A stretch of 64,000 nucleotides of DNA. Origin: Cinclus cinclus. Taxonomy: Eukaryota; Chordata; Aves; Passeriformes; Cinclidae. Below are positions 8,408 to 17,146 of the stretch, one piece after another. The stretch covers positions 7,285,833 through 7,349,832 of the forward strand of contig NC_085071.1 in assembly GCF_963662255.1 (NCBI RefSeq), given 5' to 3'. The number at the start of each line of letters is the position of its first letter. Within the stretch, counting starts at the first letter, position 1. The notes below the pieces were generated by a model, which saw only the letters and a program-made list of their open reading frames with translations, searched no databases and was not told the origin of the DNA. Both the position numbers and the translations under genes were made by a program.

Positions 8408-9723
8408 ACATTTCCTCTCATCCGAAGTCCAGTTTGGAGCAGCGCCACATCTCCATCACCCTCAGAGCCAGAGGCAACCAAGTATTCCCATGAGGGATCA
8501 GAGCTTCTTCTTCAAGGCAAACCCTGAACACCTCTGTTCCCTGCATAGGAGCAGCCAGGACGCTTGGAACATCCCCGGGTAGTACCCAAAGTGGAGGGAC
8601 ACTGCAGGGCCAGGGGTCATGCAGTGTTGGACAGGCAGCAGCGGCTGTTCCCAGCACTGGGATTCCCACAGCTGCTTCCTGCTGCCCTATCTCGTGGGCA
8701 CATCTGGGGAGCCTTGGGCAGCTGCCACCGCCAGTGCTTCCTGCACTGACCCCCCATGCCCTGGCCACTGTTCTCACCACCTCCCCCCAAGGCTGGACAG
8801 AGCCTATCCCTTCCCCTCCCCATTCTGACATAGCAGCAGTCCCTCCGAGTCCCATCTGCATCCTGAGGGGTCTTTTCCCTCCTGGGACCCTTTTGGGGCA
8901 CCCCCAGTGTTTTGGGGGAACTGGAGCATCATACCCCCATGTTACCCTAAGGGGCCCAAGACTGATCAGCTCATGCCATGTGACCTCTATAACCCCGACC
9001 TTGGTGGGGGGAGTCCATGTGGGTGTCCCCAACAGGGTAGGTGCTGAGGTGCTGTGCTGCTACTGGAAGGACACTCACAATTTGGTCTGCTCCCTTCTCT
9101 CTCTACCCTTTTGATTCCTTCCTTCCCAAATTGCATTAATCCAAATTGCATCTCTGCAAAAGATAGAGGAGGATGAGGCTGGGGGTGCAAAGGCTGCAGA
9201 TGTGAACAACCCTGCTTTCCCCCCTGGCTGCTGCAGGTGTGGAGACACTGGGCTGACTCAGAGGAGCCTGGCCCTGCTGATACTGCCAAGCTGACAGTGA
9301 AGCAATTCCCGCCTCCCACAGTATCCTCCAAAGGCAGGGGTGCAACAGCAGGGGGGCAGTGGGCACCCAAACCTGGTGTTGTCTTTGCCACAGCCTGCCC
9401 CCAAACGTAGGGTGCTGCAGCCCTGTCATGGTCCAAAGAGGGAAAGCAGGCACGAGGAAGAGGAGCCTAACCTATGTTACGTGGGGTTCCCAGGAGGAGT
9501 TTTGCTGCTCCCTGCAGCCTCTGCCCCAAATCCTTCCCTTTCTCAGCACCCCAAATTCCTCCCCACAGGTCCTGCTGTGCTGCAGGATGTGGCTTTGCCA
9601 GGCTGCCTTATTACACTCAGAGACGGTTACAACTCATCACACCCCCCACCCTGCATTGCCCAACCCTAAATCACCCAGGAACCCTCCCCCAGAAAACCCG
9701 ACACACACCCTCAAAACCCTTAA

Positions 9724-9742
9724 CCCCCCCCCCCCCCCCCCC
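9724..9742. repeat. Poly-C homopolymer
   Basis: An unbroken run of 19 C, in a C-rich stretch from about 9640. It is a G-quadruplex candidate on the minus strand and a likely assembly-length uncertainty. Confidence 0.9.
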
Positions 9743-10310
9743 GGATCCTCTCCAAAACCCAACACAAGCCCCTGGTGTAGCCATCCATCCCCACTACCCC
9801 CCGAAAGCCGCATCACACAGCATCACATGGAACAGCCCCTCCATGGAAAACCATGGTGGGGGCCGGGGGGGAAGAGATGTTTTATCTCGGCCCCCATCTG
9901 CCCCTAATAGGGCAGGTTTATTTTTAGTGGAGGTGCAAGCCAGAGCAACCAGCTCAAGAGCTTTTTCCACTCGCATCTGCATTTGTACAATTTGAGTTTC
10001 CTGTCGTGGTTTCGGCGCTTTTCAAACCTACCCAAATTGTTATTTTCTTTGCTTGGCAAAGAGCGCCACAGATCCTTCCCTTTCTATCCTCAGTATAAAT
10101 ATCTTGGTGGCATCCCCTCCCCAGCCTCCCCTGTCTAACCTCCTCATTCATCTGGCCCCCAACATGCCGGTATCTTGGAATGAGATCCAAGCCTTCCCAT
10201 GGGGCTGGGATGCTGGTGAAAGTTCAGACTGGACCAAATAATTCCTGTCCTGGATTGTGCCTTTCCAGTCCCAGTGTGGAATGAGAAGCCACTCTTCAGA
10301 CCCTGAGTAG

Positions 10311-10323
10311 GGAAACTGAGGCA
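10311..10323 (-). repeat. MIR-like box, copy 3 (inverted)
   Basis: GGAAACTGAGGCA is the reverse complement of TGCCTCAGTTTCC. It is the only one of the four copies in the opposite orientation. Confidence 0.4.
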
Positions 10324-10790
10324 GGGAACGGTGTTAGTGCTGTAGTTTGCTGATGGGGACCCCTCAGCTTGTTCACCCCCAGGGGCTTTTCGATTGTGTG
10401 GCGATGCTGGCTTTAAGCAGGAATGGGAAGCAAAGGTGGGGGTAAGGGTTGTGCCCTTCCTCTGCTGTGGGCTCTGCTCATCCCAGATGCACCAGGGAAT
10501 GGGGTAGGTCAGGCTTGGCTCAGGTACTGGGGGAGGACACCTGGGTGTCCCCCCCAGCTTCCTCTGACACACAGTTTCCATCCAGCCCCAGTAGATGCCA
10601 CATGAGAAGCAGTGGCAGAGTGAGGAGGGGCTCGTTCCTCTCCTTTCTTCAAGCTGCATCTTTGCAGGGAAGGGGAGACATGGGAGTGTCCCCTCACTGC
10701 TCCTCTAAACCCACTGGACAATCCAAGGACCCCAGGGGAGTGGCCAAACTGGGGGTCCCCATTCCCAAATCCCAGCGCTGAGACTCTCCC

Positions 10791-10805
10791 TGCCTCAGTT
10801 TCCCC
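10791..10805 (+). repeat. MIR-like box, copy 4
   Basis: TGCCTCAGTTTCCCC followed by ACTCAGAATATTAAATG. The tail has the AT-rich character expected of a MIR 3' end, though the match is short. Confidence 0.4.
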
Positions 10806-11597
10806 ACTCAGAATATTAAATGCAGCTTCTACCCTCTCGTTAGGAGTGAAAGTAAAAATTCCAGCCTGGAATGATGTGGTCCAGCCCCAATATCCACTGG
10901 TTTCTCCATCCTTTGGCCCCTCTCCTTATCCCATCCCCTGACTCCAGTGACTGGGAGATGGGTGCAGGGGTCCTGGGTGAACAACTCGAAAAGCCTGGGC
11001 ACACCCATCCCAGTCCTCCCCTGCCATGAAACTCCATTGCGGCTGCCCTGTCCAGCACCATTCCCTAGGATGACAAGGATGCTGGAGTGCAAGGCTGAAG
11101 GCGAGGGCCCCTTGTCCCTGTCCCCAGCTCTCTCTACAGAGCCAGCTGCTGAACCACCTGTGGGGTCAGGTGCCGGAAGCCGACCCGCGCTTGCTTTCTC
11201 ACTGCTTTTAGTTATTTTTTTTACTCTCTGTTCACCCAGGGAACTTCACTTTCTACAAAAATGTCCCAGCGTGTGTTCCCACTGCACAGTTGGGGACAAG
11301 TCCTATGCTGGGCTCAGCCCCTGTGACACCGGGACGTGATGGCACCCTTTGTGCCCTCATCCATGGAGCTAGGGGGAACATCTAGTGTCCAGCACGGATG
11401 TGGTAGCCGGAGGTCACAGCCTGTAGCACCTGTGGATGTACATATAGGGATGTATGAAAGCCAGACGGCCCCGTGCACGTAGGTGGGTGTGTATAGGTGA
11501 CCTGCATGTCCCTGAGCGTGCCTACGCTCGTCTCTCGTACCCGTGGGCCACCCCCACCAGGACAGGCATGCACTATGCTTTGTGTGCGTACCGGATG

Positions 11598-11861
11598 CGC
11601 ACCTTGCTCCGTAAGTGCCGTACAGGTACGCGCACCTCGCTCCGTAAGTGCCGTACAGGTACGCGCACCTCGCTCCGTAAGTGCCGTACAGGTACGCGCA
11701 CCTCGCTCCGTAAGTGCCGTACAGGTACGCGCACCTCGCTCCGTAAGTGCCGTACAGGTACGCGCACCTCGCTCCGTAAGTGCTGTACAGGTACGCGCAC
11801 CTCGCTCCGTAAGTGCCGTACAGGTACGCGCACCTCGCTCCGTAAGTGCTGTACAGGTACG
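11598..11861. repeat. 33-bp minisatellite, 8 units
   Basis: Eight head-to-tail units of 33 bp, nearly identical. The visible differences are C/T changes in TGCCGT versus TGCTGT (units 6 and 8) and TTGCTCC versus TCGCTCC (unit 1). Each unit contains GTACAGGTAC, CGCGCACC and CCGTAAGTG and is rich in CpG. A diverged partial unit precedes it at about 11587. As 33 is divisible by three, open frames run through it on both strands; these are not credible genes. Confidence 0.95.
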
Positions 11862-11984
11862 CGCACCTGCGCCGCCGCTGCCTCCGTCGGGGGAGACGGT
11901 GCGGCTCGGCACTGCCACCTGGTGGGAGAGCGCGTCACTACAGCCCCGCCCGAGAGCCCACGGACACGGACGCTTGGACGCACG

Positions 11985-12099
11985 GACACACAGACAAGCT
12001 GCACACGAACACACAGACATGCTGCACGTGGACACACAGACAAGCTGCACGTGGACACACAGACATGCTGCACACGGACACACAGACGCACGGGCATGG
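11985..12099. repeat. 23-bp minisatellite, about 5 units
   Basis: Four good units of 23 bp (GACACACAGACAAGCTGCACG-type) and a fifth diverged one. The units alternate ACAAGCTGC and ACATGCTGC. Two unit junctions contain a CACGTG E-box. Diverged GGACACGGACGC words precede the tract. Confidence 0.85.
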
Positions 12100-12475
12100 A
12101 CCCCACGGACGCAGCTCTTCCCCTTGCCCCTCCGACTGCAGCCCCACGCATCCGCCCTCACGATAACCGTCAACCCCAGGAGCCACGTGGACCGCCCAGC
12201 CCCTCCTGTATCATCGAGCGAGCCCCACCCCCAATATCCTCCCCTGGGGCAGAACACAGCCCCACCTTCCACAAACAGCACCCATGGGCGTATCCCCCAG
12301 CCCAGCAACCCCCCCCCAGAACTTCTCGGTGACCCCGACTTCGTGAAGGTCCCGACTGCGCCGTGCCGGCTAATTAACAACCGCGGATTAATTAACCCCG
12401 ATTAAACCCTGATTAATTAACGCTAATTAATGGCGTTCAATTCCTTCGATCGTCCCGGATTAACTCTGGAAAACA
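12100..12475. other. C-rich spacer ending in a TTAATTAA-rich patch
   Basis: The first 260 bases are C-rich with no recognised exon. From about 12370 to 12430 the words ATTAATTAAC, GATTAAAC and CTAATTAATG recur, giving at least three TTAATTAA 8-mers in 60 bases. The patch separates the CpG-rich minisatellite DNA from the A/C-rich DNA that follows. Confidence 0.6.
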
Positions 12476-12890
12476 CAAAATTGTTTTGGGAATTTCCCAA
12501 AATACTCCCAAAACTTATCCCCAAATTCCCCCCAAATCCAACTCAAAATCTGCTCCAAAAATCCACCCCAAAAACTGCATAAAATCATCCCGAAATAATC
12601 CAAAATCTCCCCAGAAACATCCCAAAATCTACTCAAAAATCATCCCAAAATCTCCCTAATATCTGCCCAAAATTCAGACCTAAATCTACATCGAATTCGT
12701 CACAAATCTCCCCAAATTCCTCCTGAAATTTCCAAAATTCCTCCCCAAATCCCACAAATCACCCCCAAAATCTCCCAAATTCTTCCTAAAATCCCCAAAT
12801 TCCTTCCCAAATTCCCAAAATTACTCCCCAAAATCTCCCAAGTCGCCACTAAATTCCTCCAAATTTCCCCCTAAATCCCCCAAATTTCGG
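12476..12890. repeat. Degenerate A/C-rich repeat, upstream of the CIDE-N exon
   Basis: About 415 bases built from words such as CCCAAAATC, CCCCAAATTCC and TCCCAAAATT with very few G on the plus strand. The pattern is a decayed short tandem repeat with strong strand asymmetry. As intron sequence it matches what is often seen in bird microchromosome genes (inference). The minus strand, rich in GGGGTTTT-like words, may form loose G-quadruplexes. Confidence 0.75.
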
Positions 12891-12896
12891 GCACAG

Positions 12897-13047
12897 GCAA
12901 GCTCGGCTCTGGGGCTTCCCCTCCCCCTGTCACTGGTGGTGGCCGAGGATGAGACCCTCGTGGAGGACGAGGAATTATTTGGGACCCTCAACCCTCACAG
13001 TCCCCTGCAGGTGCTGGGGCAGGGAGACCGCTGGGAATCCGCCCAGG
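12897..13047 (+). CDS. Single exon of a CIDE-family gene (second half of the CIDE-N domain), partial
   Basis: A 151-bp exon bounded by CACAG|GCAAGC (acceptor) and CCAGG|GTGAGA (donor), with an open phase-0 frame of 50 codons ending in phase 1. The encoded peptide contains LSLVVAEDETLVEDEELF and QVLGQGDRW. It aligns without gaps to the CIDE-N consensus around LTLVLEEDGT-VDSEDFFQ and MVLQSGQSW of CIDEA/CIDEB/CIDEC; the more distant DFFA has LVLAEDGTIVDDDDYF. CIDE-N is the protein-interaction domain of apoptotic nuclease regulators and lipid-droplet proteins. The usual Gly of EDGT is Glu here (EDET). Which paralogue is not settled, though the VLxxGxxW ending favours CIDEA/B/C over DFFA/DFFB. The first half of CIDE-N and the CIDE-C domain are not found nearby; 390 bp downstream the satellite begins. 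It could be a live gene spanning the array or a truncated relic. Confidence 0.68.
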
Positions 13048-13049
13048 GT

Positions 13050-13432
13050 GAGACCCCAAAAACACTCCAAAATCCCCCTCATATCACCCAAAAGTGACCA
13101 AAATCACCCCAAATACAACCAAAAATCAGGCAAAATTACCACAAAAAACAGCAAAAAATGCCCCAAAATCCAAAAAAATCACTTCAAAACCAGACTAAAA
13201 TCACACAAAATAACCCCAAAACAAGCACAAAATACAAAAATAGGCAAAACACCCACAACATCACTTCAAAACCGAAAAAAAATCCCCGTAAAGCAGCCCG
13301 AGAATAGCAAAAAAATCCCCAAAATCCCCTAGAATCCATGCGCAAATGTCCCAAAATGCCCCCAAATGTCCCAACCCCCCCAAGACAAATGGATTGATGA
13401 TAGCGTGAAAGATTGGTGACTGGAATTTGGAC
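13050..13432. repeat. Degenerate A/C-rich repeat, between the CIDE-N exon and the satellite
   Basis: It has the same kind of CCCAAAATCC-type words as the upstream flank, with longer A runs (AAAAAATCAC, CCGAAAAAAAATCC). No exon is recognised. The last about 50 bases (13385-13432) are ordinary sequence leading directly into the first satellite monomer. Confidence 0.7.
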
Positions 13433-16400
13433 AACAAAAATTCCAGAAGGACGAGGATTTCTCCCAAACCAAAGCTGCCCCCTCCTCCAAACCTGGCTGC
13501 CATCGGAGGCCCAAACGCGCCCCACAAAATGACATCTGCATTGAGGGTTCTTGAGTTTGGCTTCTTGGGGAAAAGTGCTTCCTTTCGGAGTCAACTTGCC
13601 TGCGGCCCTTCCTGGGATTCTGCCTACAAAAATTCCATAAGGACGAGGATTTCTCCCATACCAAAGCTGCCCCCTACTCCAAACCTGGCTGCCATCGGAG
13701 GCCCAAACGCGCCCTACAAAATGACATCTGCCAAGTGGGTTCTTGAGTTTGGCTTCTTGGGGAAAAGTGACTCCTTTCAAAGCCAACTTGCCTAACTTGC
13801 CTGCGGCCCGTCCTGGGCTTTTGCCTACAAAAATTCCATAAGGACGAGGATTTCTCCCAAACCAAAGCTGCCCCCTCCTCCAAACCTGGCTGCCATCGGA
13901 GGCCCAAACGCGCCCTACAAAATGACATCTGCCACGTGGGCTCTTGAGTTTGGCTTCTTGGGGAAAAGTGCCTCCATTCGGAGCCAACTTACCTAACTTG
14001 CCTGCGTCCCGTCCTGGGCTTTTGCCTACTAAAATTCCATAAGGACGAGGATTTCTCCCAGACCAAAGCTGCCCCCTCCTCCAAACCTGGCTGCCATCGG
14101 AGGCCCAAACGCGCCCTACAAAATGACATCTGCCAAGTGGGCTCTGGAGTTTGGCTTCTTGGGGGAAAGTGCCTCCTTTCAAAACCAACTTGTCTGCGTC
14201 CCGTCCTGGGCTTTTGCCTACAAAACTTCCATAAGGACGAGGATTTCTCCCAGACCAAGGCTGCCCCCTCCTCCAAACCTGGCTGCCATCGGAGGCCCAA
14301 ACGCGCCCCACAAAATGACATCTGCACTGTGGGTTCTTGAGTTTGGCTCCTTGGGGAAAAGTGCCTCCTTTCGGAGCCAACTTGCCTAACTTGCCTGCGG
14401 CCCATCCTGGGCTTTTGCCAACAAAAATTCCATAAGGACGAGGATTTCTCCCAGACCAAAGCTGCCCCCTCCTCCAAACCTGGCTGCCATCGGAGGCCCA
14501 AACGCGCCCTACAAAATGACATCTGCCAAGTGGGCTCTTGAGTTTGGCTTCTTGGGGAAAAGTGCTTCCTTTCGGAGCCAAAATGCCTAACTTGCCTGCG
14601 GCCCGTCCTGGGCTTTTGAGTACAAAAATTCCATAAGGACGAGGATTTCTCCCAGGCCAAAGCTGCCCCCTCCTCCAAACCTGGCTGCCATCGGAGGCCC
14701 AAACGCGCCCTACAAAATGACACCTGCCAAGTGGGCTCTTGAGTTTGGCTTCTTGGGGAAAAGTGCCTCCTTTCATAGCCAACTTGCCTAACTTGCCTGC
14801 GGACCGTCGTGGGCTTTTGCCAACAAAAATTCCAAAAGGACGAGGATTTCTCCCAGACCAAAGCTGCCCCCTCCTCCAAACCTGGCTGCCATCGGAGGCC
14901 CAAACGTGCCCTACAAAATGACACCTGCCAAGTGGGCTCTTGAGTTTGGCTTCTTGGGTGGAAGTGCCTCCTTTCAAAGCCAACTTGCCTGCGGCCCGTC
15001 CTGGGCTTTTGCCTACAAAAATTCCATAAGGACGAGGATTTCTCCCAGACCAAAGCTGCCCCCTCCTCCAAACCTGGCTGCCATCAGAGGCCCAAACGCG
15101 CCCCACAAAATGACATCTGCATTGAGGGTTCTTGAGTTTGGCCTCTTGCGGAAAAGTGCCTCCTTTCGGAGCCAACTTGCCTGTGTCCCGTCCCGGGCTT
15201 TTGCTACAAAAATTCCATAAGGACGAGGATTCCTCCCAGACCAAAGCTGCCCCCTCCTCCAAACCTGGCTGCCATCGGAGGCCCAAACGCGCCCTACAAA
15301 ATGACATCTGCCAAGTGGGCTCTTGAGTTTGGCTTCTTGGGGAAAAGTGACTCCTTTCAAAACCAACTTGCCTGTGTCCCGTCCCGGGCTTTTGCTACAA
15401 AAATTCCATAAGGACGAGGATTCCTCCCAGACCAAAGCTGCCCCCTCCTCCAAACCTGGCTGCCATCGGAGGCCCAAACGCGCCCTACAAAATGACATCT
15501 GCCAAGTGGGCTCTTGAGTTTGGGTTCTTGGGGAAAAGTGCCTCCTTTCGGAGTCAACTTGCCTGCGGCCCCTGCAGGGCTTTTGCCGACAAAAATTCCA
15601 TAAGGACGAGGATTTCTCCCAGACCAAAGCTGCCCCCTCCTCCAAACCTGGCTGCCATCGGAGGCCCAAACGCCCCCTACAAAATGACACCTGCCAAGTG
15701 GGCTCTTGAGTTTGGCTTCTTGGGGGAAAGTGCCTCCTTTCAAAGCCAACTTGCCTGCGGCCCGTCCTGGGCTTGTGCCTACAAAAATTCCATAAGGACG
15801 AGGATTTCTCCCAGAACAAAGCTGCCCCCTCCTCCAAACCTGGCTGCCATCGGAGGCCCAAACGCGCCCTACAAAATGACATCTGCCAAGTGGGCTCTTG
15901 AGTTTGGGTTCTTGGGGAAAAGTGCTTCCTTTCGGAGCCAAAATGCCTAACTTGCCTGCGGCCCGTCCTGGGCTTTTGAGTACAAAAATTCCAGAAGGAC
16001 GAGGATTTCTCCCAGACCAAAGCTGCCCCCTCCTCCAAACCTGGCTGCCATCGGAGGCCCAAACGCGCCCTACAAAAGGACATCTGCATTGTGGGTTCTT
16101 GAGTTTGGCTTCTTGGGGAAAAGTGCCTCCTTTCAAAGCCAACTTGCCTAACTTACCTGAGGCCCGTCCTGGGCTTTTGCCTACAAAAATTCCATAAGGA
16201 CAAGGATTTCTCCCAGACCAAAGCTGCCCCCTCCTCCAAACCTGGCTGCCATCGGAGGCCCAAACGTGCCCTACAAAATGACACCTGCCAAGTGGGCTCT
16301 TGAGTTTGGCTTCTTGGGGAAAAGTGCCTCCTTTCAAAGCCAACTTGCCTGCGGCCCGTCCTGGGCTTTTGCCTACAAAAATTCCAGAAGGACGAGGATT

Positions 16401-17146
16401 TCTCCCAGACCAAAGCTGCCCCCTCCTCCAAACCTGGCTGCCATCGGAGGCCCAAACGCGCCCTACAAAATGACATCTGCCAAGTGGGCTCTTGAGTTTG
16501 GCTTCTTGGGGAAAAGTGACTTTTTTAAAACCAACTTCCCTGCTTCCCGTCCCGGACTTTTGCTACAAAAATTCCATAAGGACGAGGATTCCTCCCAGAC
16601 CAAAGCTGCCCCCTCCTCCAAACCTGGCTGCCATCGGAGGCCCAAACGCGCCCTACAAAATGACACCTGCCAAGTGGGCTCTTGAGTTTGGCTTCTTGGG
16701 GAAAAGTGCCTCCTTTCGGAGCCAACTTGCCTATCTAGCCTGCGGCCCGTGCTGGGCTTTTGCCTACAAAAATTCCAGAAGGACGAGGATTTCTCCCAGA
16801 CCAAAGCTGCCCCCTCCTCCAAACCTGGCTGCCATCGGAGGCCCAAACGCGCCCTACAAAATGACATCTGCATTGTGGGTTCTTGAGTTTGGCTTCTTGG
16901 GGAAAAGTGCCTCCTTTCATAGCCAACTTGCCTAACTTGCCTGCGGACCGTCCTGGGCTTTTGCCAACAAAAATTCCATAAGGACAAGAATTTCTCCCAG
17001 ACCAAAGCTGCCCCCTCCTCCAAACCTGGCTGCCATCGGAGGCCCAAACGCGCCCTACAAAATGACATCTGCCAAGTGGGCTCTTGAGTTTGGCTTCTTG
17101 GGGAAAAGTGCCTCCTTTCGGAGTCAACTTGCCTGCGGCCCATGCA

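Larger units (their letters stand above)
6170..11597. other. Unique-looking non-coding sequence between the ID3 flank and the minisatellites
   Basis: No exon with a recognisable protein domain was found on either strand. The longest frames (8418-9032 minus, 10144-10659 minus, 9474-9995 plus) have no familiar motif and overlap antisense frames. The region holds microsatellites and four MIR-like boxes, listed separately. The segment about 9905-10110 is less GC-rich and repeat-free, with a third MEF2 match (TTATTTTTAG, 9918-9927) and a SOX-type ATTGTT near 10035. It could be a conserved non-coding element, but that needs an alignment. Confidence 0.5.

Noticed and set aside
8418..9032. Minus-strand frame of 204 codons
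   Set aside because: No recognisable motif, overlapped by frames on the other strand, and an open frame of this length is not unusual in GC-rich DNA.
10144..10659. Minus-strand frame of 171 codons
   Set aside because: It contains a MIR-like box and no recognisable domain.
1..11590. Exons of E2F2 or other genes usually near ID3
   Set aside because: No peptide resembling E2F2 or another expected neighbour was found in any frame, so synteny could not be used to fix the chromosome.
11382..12405. Open frames of about 300 codons on both strands
   Set aside because: They run through the 33-bp and 23-bp minisatellites in several frames; the peptide repeats mirror the DNA repeats.
12321..12405. Possible first half of the CIDE-N domain (peptide KVPTAPCRLINNRG)
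   Set aside because: It faintly resembles the RPFRVxNxxR start of CIDE-N and lies upstream of the exon, but the match is short, the frame runs into the TTAATTAA patch and a stop, and no donor in the right place is seen.
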